Below are positions 13,112 to 20,585 of a DNA stretch of 21,024 nt, in pieces; position 1 is the stretch's first letter, and each line of letters starts with the position of its first letter. The notes below the pieces were generated by a model, which saw nothing but the letters and a program-made list of their open reading frames with translations, made no database searches and was not told where the DNA came from. The position numbers were made by a program, and so were the translations under genes. The stretch is from the NCBI GenBank assembly GCA_016303095.1, contig JAEDMH010000027.1, forward strand, positions 1-21,024, in the 5' to 3' direction. Source of the DNA: Lentisphaeria bacterium (GTDB lineage Bacteria; Verrucomicrobiota; Lentisphaeria; Oligosphaerales; Oligosphaeraceae).

Positions 13112-14317
13112 TCAGGCCGGCATCTGGAGTCCCTTCTTTTTGGGCATGCCAAAGGGCTTTCCGGCGGTCATACGGTCGATGAGCGGGGTGAAGGCGTTCA
13201 TAATCAGGATGGAGAAGGAGACCCCTTCCGGATAGCTTCCCCAGAGGCGGATGCAGCTGGTGAGGATGCCGCAACCGACGGCGAAGTAGATGGCGCCCAG
13301 GCGGGAGAGGGGAGTGGTGACCATGTCGGTGGCCATGAAGAAGGCCCCCAGAAGCAGTCCGCCGGAGAGGAGATGGAAGAGGGGGTTGGCGTAGGCCTCG
13401 GGGTGGATGAGCCAGGCCAGGCCGGTGATGAGCGTCACGGTGCCCAGATAGAAGACGGGTATATGCCAGCGAATGATGTTCAGGCAGATCAGGAGAATGC
13501 CGCCTGCCAGAATGGCCAGGCCGCAGGTCTCTCCCAGGGAGCCTCCCTTTTCCAGACCCAGGAACATGTGCCAATAGCCCTTCAGGGAGCAAGCCCCTGC
13601 CGAGGGGGCGCATTGGGCCAGCAACTGGCCGGCTTCCTGGGTCTCCCGGCAGGCCTTGGACCACTTCAGGGGCGTGGCGGTGGTGGCGGGCTTTCCTGGC
13701 GAGGCATGGCCGGTGGCCGAGGTGGAGGGCTGAACCGCCGCCACGGCCGGGCCACACTCTTTCAGGCAGTCAGGGGTGCGGGGAACAGGCCAGCTGGTGA
13801 GCACGGCGGGGAAGGCGAGAAGCAGGGCCACCCGGCCCACCAGGGCGGGATTGAAGGGATTGCACCCTAGACCGCCGAAGATCATCTTGCCCACCACGAT
13901 GGCCATGAAACAGCCGATGAGGCAAATCCACCAGGGAGTGCTGGAGGGGAGATTCATGCCCAGGAGGAGGCCGGTGACGGCGGCGGAGCCATCCCGCAAC
14001 TCGTTGGGGCGCCCCATGAGCCGGGCGCAGAGGCCTTCCAGGATCATGCTTCCCAGGGTGCAGATCACCAGGACCCGGAGAGCGTGCCAGCCGAAGAAAT
14101 AGAGGCCGGCCAGACAGGCGGGAGCCAACGCCACCAGCACCCACCGCATGATGCTGTCCACCGTGGCCGCGGTGTGGAAGTGGGGAGAGGAGGAGACAAT
14201 GAGGGCCGGTTCCGGGAGGGCGCCCTGGGGTTGGGGAGCGGCGGTGGCTGCCTTGGGAGCGGCGGGGGGAGTAGCGCCCTGGGTGGGGGCGGACTTGTCA
14301 GGGGTGGGGTCGGACAT
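13112..14317 (-). CDS. rnfD: Rnf complex membrane flavoprotein subunit RnfD
   Basis: A 401-residue RnfD/NqrB-family protein with about nine membrane segments. Conserved stretches include LRDGSAAVTGLLLGMNLP, GGLGCNPFNPALVGR, FFMATDMVTTPLSRLG and GSYPEGVSFSILIMN. Two features are odd. The first ~40 residues form a Pro/Ala-rich cytoplasmic-like extension. The usual flavinylation motif [S/T]-G-A-T reads T212-T213-A214-T215 (followed by PLKW): the Thr that bonds FMN is kept but the Gly is replaced. An Ala/Pro/Thr-rich, Cys-containing insertion (~181-245) surrounds it. The role is ion-translocating electron transfer with RnfA, E and G. ATG 14317 starts 15 nt after the rnfC stop, with a distant AAGGA. 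Confidence 0.95.
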   Translation of the reverse strand: MSDPTPDKSAPTQGATPPAAPKAATAAPQPQGALPEPALIVSSSPHFHTAATVDSIMRWVLVALAPACLAGLYFFGWHALRVLVICTLGSMILEGLCARLMGRPNELRDGSAAVTGLLLGMNLPSSTPWWICLIGCFMAIVVGKMIFGGLGCNPFNPALVGRVALLLAFPAVLTSWPVPRTPDCLKECGPAVAAVQPSTSATGHASPGKPATTATPLKWSKACRETQEAGQLLAQCAPSAGACSLKGYWHMFLGLEKGGSLGETCGLAILAGGILLICLNIIRWHIPVFYLGTVTLITGLAWLIHPEAYANPLFHLLSGGLLLGAFFMATDMVTTPLSRLGAIYFAVGCGILTSCIRLWGSYPEGVSFSILIMNAFTPLIDRMTAGKPFGMPKKKGLQMPA

Positions 14318-14332
14318 GGGAGAGGGTCTTCC

Positions 14333-15700
14333 TTATTTCTCGCTCTTGGGGGGCTGGGCTTTTTGGGCCTTCTGGGCGCGGAGTTTCGCCCCCACCTCGG
14401 ATTTCGCCCGGCGCATGTGCTGCACCAGGGGACGCCCCGCCGGGCAGATGAAGGCGCAGCATCCGCACTCGATGCAGTCCATCACGTGCCAGTTCTGGGC
14501 ATCGTCGAAGCGCTCGTTCTCAATTTGGACGGACAGGATGCCGGGCATCAGCTGCATGGGGCAGGCGTCGTTGCATCGCCCGCAACGCAGACAGGATTTG
14601 GAGGTGTATTGGAAGACCTCCTCCGGGGCCATCACCAGGATGCCGGAGGTGTTCTTCATCACGGGCACCTCCTGGGAATAGACCGCCATGCCCATCATGG
14701 GACCGCCGGAGATCATCTTGGCGATGGTGGCTCCCTCCCGAAGCCCTCCGGCCAGCTTCAATGCCTCGGCATAGCTGGTGCCTACCCGGAAACGCCAGTT
14801 TCCCGGAGAGGCCAGGGGACTTCCCGTGACCGTGGTCACCCGCTGGTAGAGGGGGATGCCCTTCAGCACCGCCTCCCCGATGGCGTGGGAACTGCCAATG
14901 TTCTGCACCACGCAGTGGACATCGGCGGGAAGGCCGCCAGAGGGAACCTGGCGCTTGGTGATGGCGTAGATCAGCTGCTTCTCCGCCCCCTGGGGATAGC
15001 GCACATGGAGGGGAACCACCTGGATGACGGGCTCCGCCAGGGCGGCGGCCTCCCGGGTCAACAGCTCGATGGCATCCGGCTTGTTGTCCTCAATGCCAAT
15101 GTAGATCTTCTTCACGCCCAGAATGCGGGCGGCGATGGCCACCCCCTCCAGGATTATCCGGGGGCTTTCCAGCATCAGACGATGGTCGGCGGTGAGGCAG
15201 GGCTCGCACTCCACCCCGTTGATGATGAGGGTGTCAATGCTCTTGCCCGGGGGAATGGAGAGCTTCACCGGGGTGGGGAAGGCGGCGCCTCCCATGCCTA
15301 CAATGCCCGCCTGGGCCACCCGGTTCCGCAATTCCTCCGGGGAGGCGTTCCGCCAGTCCAGGGGAGGCATGGGATCGGTGGCCTTGTCCTCTCCGTCCGC
15401 CTCGATGACCACGCAGGGCAGCTGGGTTCCGGCGGGGCCCAGGCACATGCCCAGGCTCTTCACCTTGCCCGAGGTGGGGCTGTGGATGTAGGAGGAGACG
15501 AAGCTGGCGGGCTCTCCCAGGGGCTGTCCCCTAAGCACCGTGTCCCCCGCCTTCACCAGGGGTTTGGCCGGGGCCCCGATATGCATGGAGAGGGGGACGG
15601 TGTAGAGGGGATAGAGGGGGGCGTCCACAATGGGAGTGCCCCGGGAGACTTTGGCCTCTTGGGGATGGACACCGCCGTAGAAATGGAAGATCTTGCTCAT
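14333..15700 (-). CDS. rnfC: Rnf complex NADH/FMN-binding subunit RnfC
   Basis: A 455-residue soluble subunit on the cytoplasmic side, where NAD+ is reduced. FHFYGGVHPQEAK opens the family's N-terminal barrel. GMGGAAFPTPVKL is the Gly-rich nucleotide/FMN loop, as in the NuoF-like fold, and INGVECEPCLTADHRLM is also conserved. Two [4Fe-4S] motifs follow near the C-terminus: C370, C373, C376, C380 and C409, C412, C415, C419 (with an extra C414). The tail is Lys/Ala/Gln-rich and much shorter than the long repeat tail of the enterobacterial RsxC. ATG 15700 was chosen by family alignment. It lacks a Shine-Dalgarno site and is preceded by C/T-rich sequence. It lies 41 nt after rnfB. Confidence 0.95.
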   Translation of the reverse strand: MSKIFHFYGGVHPQEAKVSRGTPIVDAPLYPLYTVPLSMHIGAPAKPLVKAGDTVLRGQPLGEPASFVSSYIHSPTSGKVKSLGMCLGPAGTQLPCVVIEADGEDKATDPMPPLDWRNASPEELRNRVAQAGIVGMGGAAFPTPVKLSIPPGKSIDTLIINGVECEPCLTADHRLMLESPRIILEGVAIAARILGVKKIYIGIEDNKPDAIELLTREAAALAEPVIQVVPLHVRYPQGAEKQLIYAITKRQVPSGGLPADVHCVVQNIGSSHAIGEAVLKGIPLYQRVTTVTGSPLASPGNWRFRVGTSYAEALKLAGGLREGATIAKMISGGPMMGMAVYSQEVPVMKNTSGILVMAPEEVFQYTSKSCLRCGRCNDACPMQLMPGILSVQIENERFDDAQNWHVMDCIECGCCAFICPAGRPLVQHMRRAKSEVGAKLRAQKAQKAQPPKSEK

Positions 15701-15741
15701 GGAGAATGGGGGAGGGGCTTTCCGCAAGGGAAAAGGAAAGA

Positions 15742-16518
15742 CTACTTTCTCAAGGCGTGGGTGGGGCAGACGGCGGCCAGCTCTTCCCCGGGAGGATTGC
15801 CGTAGTTGATCTGAGCCAGGGCGACCCCGGTGTCAATCCGCATGTTCTCCGGGGCGGCCTTCACGCATTTCCCGCAGCCGATGCAGGCGGCCTTGCAGGC
15901 CTTGAATTTCACCGCCCCCTTCAAAGGATTGGAGCAGTGCACGTGGATGACCGCCGACTTGGGCACCAGACGAATGAGCTTCTTGGGACAGGTCTGGACG
16001 CACTTGCCACACCCGCGGCATAGATCCTTGTGAACCGTGGCCAGGTGATAGGGGGTGATTTCAATGGCGCCGAAGGGACAGGCGCGGGCGCAGGCCCCCA
16101 GCCCCAGGCACCCAAAGGTGCAGGTCTTGGCCCCGGCGGCCACAATCATGGCGTCCCGGCAGTTGTTGATGCCGTTGTATTGGGCCTGACGGGTGGCGTG
16201 ATGGTCGTCTCCGCTGCACATGACCACCGCCACCTTGGGCTCCCGGGTGTCCACGGAAGCCCCCAGCAAGGCCGCCATCTTCTGGAGATCCTCCGCCTTC
16301 TGGGCGGCGCAGGCGCCGGGACGGGCCTTCTTGGCCACCAAAGCCTTGGCGTATCCCCCGCATCCCGCGTAGCCGCAGCCCCCGCAGTTGGCTCCGGGGA
16401 GCAAATTCTTCACCTCCTCCTCCAGGGGATTGGCCTCCACGCCGAAATACCGGCTGATGATGGCAATGGCGATGCCGGTGATGAGGCCGACCAGGACAAT
16501 GATGAAGAGTGTGCTCAT
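15742..16518 (-). CDS. rnfB: Rnf complex iron-sulfur subunit RnfB
   Basis: A 258-residue protein that takes electrons from ferredoxin. One N-terminal membrane helix (residues ~3-22) is followed by the Fes domain NCGGCGYAGC (C45, C48, C53, plus C70). Then come ferredoxin-type clusters: C133, C137, C143, C147; C167, C170, C173, C177; and C208, C212, C215, C218 with a further CP at 251. At the third cluster the usual CP reads AAP, so the last Cys is likely supplied elsewhere. The length and extra clusters match the long RnfB of anaerobes, not the ~190-residue gammaproteobacterial form. It starts 63 nt after rnfA, behind a nearly pure C/T tract with no Shine-Dalgarno sequence. Confidence 0.95.
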   Translation of the reverse strand: MSTLFIIVLVGLITGIAIAIISRYFGVEANPLEEEVKNLLPGANCGGCGYAGCGGYAKALVAKKARPGACAAQKAEDLQKMAALLGASVDTREPKVAVVMCSGDDHHATRQAQYNGINNCRDAMIVAAGAKTCTFGCLGLGACARACPFGAIEITPYHLATVHKDLCRGCGKCVQTCPKKLIRLVPKSAVIHVHCSNPLKGAVKFKACKAACIGCGKCVKAAPENMRIDTGVALAQINYGNPPGEELAAVCPTHALRK

Positions 16519-16581
16519 GAAGGAGGGAGGGCGCCGGGAAGGGGAGAGGGGAGAGGGCAGGGTGGGGAGGAAGGGGAGGGG

Positions 16582-17160
16582 TCAGTTCCCCAGGCCGGAG
16601 AACCCCATGAAGGCCATGGCCAGCAGACCGGCGGTGATGAGGGTCAGGGGAAGGCCTTTCAGACAGAGGGGGGGACGGGAGAGCTCCATGCGCTCCCGGA
16701 TGCTGGAGAAGAGCAAGAGAGCCAGGGCGAAGCCCACCGCCGAGGCGGCGCAGAAGATGGTGCTCTTCACCAGGCCGTAGTCCTTCTGCTGGCAAAGGAT
16801 GGCGGCGCCCAGCACGGCGCAGTTGGTGGTGATCAGGGGCAGAAAAATACCCAGGGCCTGGTAGAGGCTCTGGGAAAACTTCTGCATGAGAATCTCCACG
16901 ATCTGGACAATGCCGGCGATGGCCAGGATGAAGACGATGGTGGAAAGATAGGTGACCCCGTAGGGCTTCAGCAGAAAGTGGTGAATGCAGGAGGTGAAGA
17001 AGCCCGCGATGGTCATGACAAAAATCACGGCTCCACCCATGCCCAGCGCGGTCTTGGTGGACTTGGAAACCCCCAGAAAGGGGCAGATGCCCAAAATCTG
17101 GGTCAGGACAAAGTTGTTGACCAGGATGCACCCGATGATGAGGCTGAGGATACTCGCCAT
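16582..17160 (-). CDS. rnfA: Rnf complex membrane subunit RnfA
   Basis: A 192-residue integral membrane protein, the usual length for RnfA/NqrE. VNNFVLTQILGICPFLGVSK (C26) and LPLITTNCAVLG (C114) carry the cysteines that with those of RnfE bind the intramembrane [2Fe-2S] cluster. About six hydrophobic helices are present. The gene opens the operon in the order A-B-C-D-G-E. ATG 17160 fits family length; the reading frame extends 42 codons upstream from a GTG, but that part is Pro/Arg-rich and overlaps leader hairpins, so I reject it. The 20 nt before the ATG are 19/20 pyrimidine, with no Shine-Dalgarno. It follows the helicase gene at 149 nt. Confidence 0.95.
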   Translation of the reverse strand: MASILSLIIGCILVNNFVLTQILGICPFLGVSKSTKTALGMGGAVIFVMTIAGFFTSCIHHFLLKPYGVTYLSTIVFILAIAGIVQIVEILMQKFSQSLYQALGIFLPLITTNCAVLGAAILCQQKDYGLVKSTIFCAASAVGFALALLLFSSIRERMELSRPPLCLKGLPLTLITAGLLAMAFMGFSGLGN

Positions 17161-17205
17161 GAGCAGAAGAGGAGAGGGGAGGACGGACAGAGAAAAGAAA
17201 ATGCC

Positions 17206-17250
17206 AGCCCCAGGAAGCGGGGGCTTCTCGCCTCTGCCGGGGGAGAGGCG
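17206..17250 (-). promoter_or_regulatory. Two tandem hairpins in the rnfA leader
   Basis: In transcription order, CGCCTCT (17244-17250 on the complement) pairs with AGAGGCG (17229-17235). AGCCCC (17220-17225) then pairs with GGGGCT (17206-17211) and is followed, after four bases, by TTTTCTTTT. The second could act as a terminator of the upstream helicase transcript or as an attenuator before rnfA. The positions are certain; the function is inference. Confidence 0.45.
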
Positions 17251-17280
17251 GGGGGGGCGGCTGGAGCAGATCTGGTAATT

Positions 17281-17312
17281 TAGCACACCCCGATAAGATT
17301 TCGGTGTGGCTA
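17281..17312 (-). terminator. Stem-loop at the helicase stop codon
   Basis: On the - strand the helicase stop TAG begins TAGCCACACC, which pairs with GGGGTGTGCTA at 17281-17291, with one bulge and an AT-rich loop (AAATCTTATC). No T-run follows (AAATTACC), so it is an incomplete rho-independent terminator or an mRNA 3' stabiliser. Confidence 0.4.
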
Positions 17313-18911
17313 GGGTCGTTGAAGGATAATCAACTTGTGGACGGCCCGGCTCATGGCGGTATAGAGTCCCTGGCGGCTCCAGCGGGGATCCTGGGGAGTG
17401 ACATCCAGGAGAATCACCACGCTGGCCTCGCAGCCCTTGAACTTCATGTAAGTGTAGTAGGCGATTTCCCAGGGGGAGAGCATTCCTCCTCCCTCCTTCA
17501 GGATGTAGGGGCCCACCTGAGGGGAGGCTCCCAGGCTGGTGTGGGCCAGGGAGTGGGCCCCCAGCACCACCACGTTGCTCGCGGAAACGCGGTCCCGGGA
17601 GAAGAGCTCGGTGAACTCCTCCTCCAGCATCCGGGCCATCTCCTCTCCCTGGCGGAAGACCACATCCACCCCCACGGGAGTGTCATCCATGGGGCGCATG
17701 GCGGAGGAGTGATAGGGGCTGAAGGCCTCGATGATTTTTCGGGTGTTCCGGCAGTTGCGGGTGAGGGTGACGGGAGGGGGATTGTCAATGGGGATGTGCA
17801 ACTTCTCCCGGAAGATGTTCTGCTCCGGATCGCAGAACACGTAGAAAAGTCCCCCTGGGCCGATGAGCCGCTGGGTGAGCGTCCACATCTCCGGGGTGAA
17901 ATCCTGCCCCTCGTCCACGATGACGCAGTCATAGGTGACGGGATTTTTGTCCAGGGCATGGGAGAGCATTTTCAGCAGAGCGTAGGAGTAGACCATGGGG
18001 TTGTTCCGGTGCTGCTGATATTCCTCCTGGGAGACGCCGGCCATTTTCCGGCAGTAGTCGTAGAAGGCGTAGACGGGCACGTGGGCTTGCTCTCCCCGGA
18101 GCATCTTCTGGATCCGTTTGGCCAGCATCTCGTTGTAGCAGAGCACCAGGACCGTGCCTCCTTGCTGGTAGACGCTAAGGGCCTTGCGCACCGCCAGAAA
18201 GGTCTTTCCCGTGCCGGCGGCCCCCTCCACCCGGAGACGGGGGAACTCCTGGAGGGCCTCCAGGATGGCAGACTGTTCGTCGGTGAGGTGGAAGAAGCGG
18301 GGGGCGTCGTTCAGGATGCGGTCGCACAGGCGGGGCTGGAGGTCCAGGCTGGGGGAGAGATATTCCACCAGGGTGTCGGTGGGGGGGATGGGGAAGTTGG
18401 TGATTTCCTTGGGAAGGGGGGCTTCTTCCAGAAGACGGGTGGCGAAGGCGTCAATCTCCTTCAGCTGCCCCCGCCCCAGGACAATCCCCTGGGCCTCGGG
18501 AGGCCAGTTGAGATCCGTATCCTGGAGCAGCGGAAAGCAGACGCAGTGGGCGTATTTCAGGGGAATGGGATGGCCTGCCTTCTCCTGGAGCAGCTGCTGA
18601 ATGGCGTATTTGTTGTGACGGGCCTGCTCCAGGGGCTGAATGGGACGCTCTTCCTGAAACCATGTCCCTTCCCGATAGGAGATGGCACCCCCCTTCACCT
18701 CCAGCACCAGGATGCCCAGGCCAGGACGAAAGAGAAGAAAGTCCGCCTCGTTGTCCCACCGCTTTTCCTGGGGATCCCGGTAGAAGAAGTGAAAATTGGG
18801 GAAGACGATCCAGGGGTCGCTCAAATAGTATTCCAGGGCGCTGTAGACGGTTTTTTCCGATTCTGGATGGGAGGTGTCCTTGGGGTCGTAGGGAGGGATG
18901 AAACGTGCCAT
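17310..18911 (-). CDS. NERD-domain nuclease/UvrD-like (superfamily 1) helicase
   Basis: A 533-residue protein. The N-terminal ~110 residues match a NERD nuclease-related domain: NEADFLLF (E55, D57) and ILVLEVKGG (E71, K73) give the PD-(D/E)xK-type active site. A superfamily 1 helicase core follows: Q-motif-like LTDEQ (~209-213), Walker A GAAGTGKT (230-237), motif II DEGQD (333-337), LTRNCRNTRKI (motif IV region), FKGCEASVVILLD (motif V region), and LYTAMSRAVHKLIIL (motif VI). It is an ATP-driven DNA-processing enzyme in the cytoplasm, probably in repair or foreign-DNA handling. At 533 residues it is compact. ATG 18911 has no Shine-Dalgarno and is preceded by CCCCTCCCCT. It lies 20 nt after the DUF2293 gene on the same strand, so co-transcription is likely. 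Confidence 0.88.
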   Translation of the reverse strand: MARFIPPYDPKDTSHPESEKTVYSALEYYLSDPWIVFPNFHFFYRDPQEKRWDNEADFLLFRPGLGILVLEVKGGAISYREGTWFQEERPIQPLEQARHNKYAIQQLLQEKAGHPIPLKYAHCVCFPLLQDTDLNWPPEAQGIVLGRGQLKEIDAFATRLLEEAPLPKEITNFPIPPTDTLVEYLSPSLDLQPRLCDRILNDAPRFFHLTDEQSAILEALQEFPRLRVEGAAGTGKTFLAVRKALSVYQQGGTVLVLCYNEMLAKRIQKMLRGEQAHVPVYAFYDYCRKMAGVSQEEYQQHRNNPMVYSYALLKMLSHALDKNPVTYDCVIVDEGQDFTPEMWTLTQRLIGPGGLFYVFCDPEQNIFREKLHIPIDNPPPVTLTRNCRNTRKIIEAFSPYHSSAMRPMDDTPVGVDVVFRQGEEMARMLEEEFTELFSRDRVSASNVVVLGAHSLAHTSLGASPQVGPYILKEGGGMLSPWEIAYYTYMKFKGCEASVVILLDVTPQDPRWSRQGLYTAMSRAVHKLIILQRP

Positions 18912-18931
18912 AGGGGAGGGGTTCGTGAGGA

Positions 18932-19699
18932 TTAGAGCCAGAAAGAGTCTTCCGCCGGGGGTGTTTTGGGGGGTGGTGGCGGGGAGGGAGGTTGGGCAAG
19001 GAGAGCCTGCTGGAGGGGGCAGTCAGGGGGCATCTCCTCTCCCCTCCGGTAACTTTGGAGAAGCTGGAGAGAGAGACGGGCCAGGGCGCGGCGCACTTCT
19101 CTCCGCTTTCCCGCCACCTGGGGAATCCAAAGGCGGTCGTACTCCGTGGTCTGGTGGCGCATCCAGGCAATCACCGCCGCCTTCGCCCTCTCCTCCAGGG
19201 GAATTCTCTGGGTCCTGGCCACGGTGCCGCTGCCCACCGGCGTGGCGTGGGCGGTGACCGCCTGGGCCAATTGCTTCTCCAACGCCTTCCAGCGAGGGGC
19301 AAAGGAGAGAAAACGCTTCACCGCCTCCAAAAACTCTCCCTCATATTCCCGCTGCCGACGTTGCCGACTTCTTCGCTGCCCCTCCAATTTCCTCTGGTAC
19401 GCGGGAGACTCCCTCTCCCGGCGCACTTCCGCCCGTAGGGATTCCTCCAGGGCGGCGGGGGCGCAAAGCCCAATGGCCCGTTCCCGCTTGCCCAGGCGTT
19501 TCACCACAGTCCATGCCTGGGGGCAGGCCGCCTTGAGGCGCCGGGTGAGGGCGGGATCCCCGGAGGCCACGAAGCGCCAGCCAGGAGGCAGGGCCACAAA
19601 GTGCCCCTCCTTGAGGAAGCGTTCCGGAGGACGTTCCCGGAGGGGGACGGGGGCGCCGGGAAGAAGGTAGACCGGATTCTGCCAGGAGGAGGCGCTCAC
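18932..19699 (-). CDS. DUF2293-containing protein
   Basis: A 255-residue basic protein. Residues ~165-215 (AVIAWMRHQTTEYDRLWIPQ, then REVRRALARLSLQLLQSYRR) match the DUF2293 pattern of an RH-x-T-x-YD box followed by a helix. The function of this domain is unknown. The central part is Arg/Gln/Glu-rich and likely helical (RRSRQRRQREYEGEFLEAVK). The C-terminus is a Pro-rich tail (PPSPPPPPKTPP). The start is GTG at 19699, preceded by AGGAGG. It overlaps the stop of the upstream PNPOx-like gene as GTGA, which points to translational coupling. With the helicase gene downstream it forms a tight three-gene unit. A nucleic-acid link is inferred only from the basic composition and the neighbour. Confidence 0.75.
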   Translation of the reverse strand: MSASSWQNPVYLLPGAPVPLRERPPERFLKEGHFVALPPGWRFVASGDPALTRRLKAACPQAWTVVKRLGKRERAIGLCAPAALEESLRAEVRRERESPAYQRKLEGQRRSRQRRQREYEGEFLEAVKRFLSFAPRWKALEKQLAQAVTAHATPVGSGTVARTQRIPLEERAKAAVIAWMRHQTTEYDRLWIPQVAGKRREVRRALARLSLQLLQSYRRGEEMPPDCPLQQALLAQPPSPPPPPKTPPAEDSFWL

Positions 19700-20226
19700 G
19701 GGCGGCTCTCCTCCTGGGCGCCAGGGCCGGGATTGGACTTGCCCGTGATTTCCTCCGGCAGGAAGAGCAGAAATTCGGTCTTCTTCAGAAGTTCTTCCGG
19801 GGGCATTTCGATCTCCCCGCCTTGGGGGGCGAAGTGGGACAGAAAAATCCGGGCCGCCTGGCGCTTTTCTTCGCCGTCAGGCAGGAAGCGCATGGTGCCT
19901 TGCAGCATCAGAGAACGGTAGTGAGTGGTGGTGCGGCCAGAGGGCTTGTCGCCGTGGAGAATCACCTTGGCCTCCCCCTTGTCGTGAAGGAAGAGGCAAG
20001 CCCGGGGAGATTGACGCAGACACTGAATCTTCCGTCCTTCCCGGGCGCAATGGAGAATGAGGACCGGGGTTTCCCCGGAGAACCAAGGAGCGTAGTGCAT
20101 GAGAATCCCGTAGGGGAGTCCCTGATCCACCAGGGCTACGAAGAGGGTGTTGTTCTCCTCTAAAATCTCTCGGAAGATCTTGGGATCCCGGATTTCTCTG
20201 TCCTTTCTTCTCATGCTTTCATCCAT
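19696..20226 (-). CDS. Pyridoxamine 5'-phosphate oxidase-like (NimA-type) flavoprotein
   Basis: A 176-residue protein. MRRKDREI, then IFREILEENNTLFVALVDQGLPYGILMHYAPW, followed by LILHCAREGRKIQCLRQSPRACLF and later SLMLQGTMRFL, follows the split-barrel FMN-binding PNPOx-like pattern as seen in the NimA/nitroimidazole-resistance-related group. Such proteins usually bind FMN or a haem-like cofactor as dimers in the cytoplasm; the substrate is unknown. The start is ATG 20226; ATG 20214 is a second choice. AAGGA is about 14 nt upstream. It is the first gene of the leftward unit and its stop overlaps the start of the DUF2293 gene. No clear promoter could be fixed in the 359-nt gap to its right. 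Confidence 0.8.
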   Translation of the reverse strand: MDESMRRKDREIRDPKIFREILEENNTLFVALVDQGLPYGILMHYAPWFSGETPVLILHCAREGRKIQCLRQSPRACLFLHDKGEAKVILHGDKPSGRTTTHYRSLMLQGTMRFLPDGEEKRQAARIFLSHFAPQGGEIEMPPEELLKKTEFLLFLPEEITGKSNPGPGAQEESRP

Positions 20227-20585
20227 TCATTTATTCAGATCCTTCTCCCGTGGCCCCTGGAAAAACAAGGAAGAACATTGCCCGAGGCCATCATGGGGGG
20301 GCGGGCGAATGGGGATAGTTTAAGGCATCAAGTGCGGTGCGTAGGAAGAGTGGGCGGGTTTTTTCAGGGGGATTTCCCTGCCCTTGGAGAAAGAAAAATA
20401 GCTGGACTACTAAGGGACTAATCGGGCGGAAGAAGAAAGAAGAAAAATAGGAAAGAAAGAACGAGAAGAAAGGAAACAAAAAAAACGAGGCTATAGTATT
20501 CTTCGATGTCGGAATCTCCGAAATCTGGAGTGTGCAAAAAGAAACACTTCATGCAACGAAAATTCTCTAGCCAAAGGGAGTTCTA
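20227..20585. other. Intergenic region between divergent genes, with purine-rich tract
   Basis: This 359-nt interval separates the leftward PNPOx-like gene from the rightward small basic protein gene, so both promoters should lie here. Segment 20427-20488 is almost pure A/G on the + strand. TATAGT at 20492-20497 could be a -10 element for the + gene, but no good -35 is visible. A small CTCC/GGAG hairpin sits at 20516-20530. No small gene is convincing. Confidence 0.45.

Noticed and set aside
14084..15805. 573-codon open frame on the + strand across rnfD/rnfC
   Set aside because: Gly/His/Ala-rich shadow sequence opposite two certain Rnf genes.
17161..17286. 42-residue N-terminal extension of RnfA from a GTG
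   Set aside because: RnfA proteins are about 190 residues, and the extension is Pro/Arg-rich and overlaps leader hairpins.
17304..18935. 543-codon open frame on the + strand opposite the helicase gene
   Set aside because: The - strand frame carries all helicase and NERD motifs; this one carries none.
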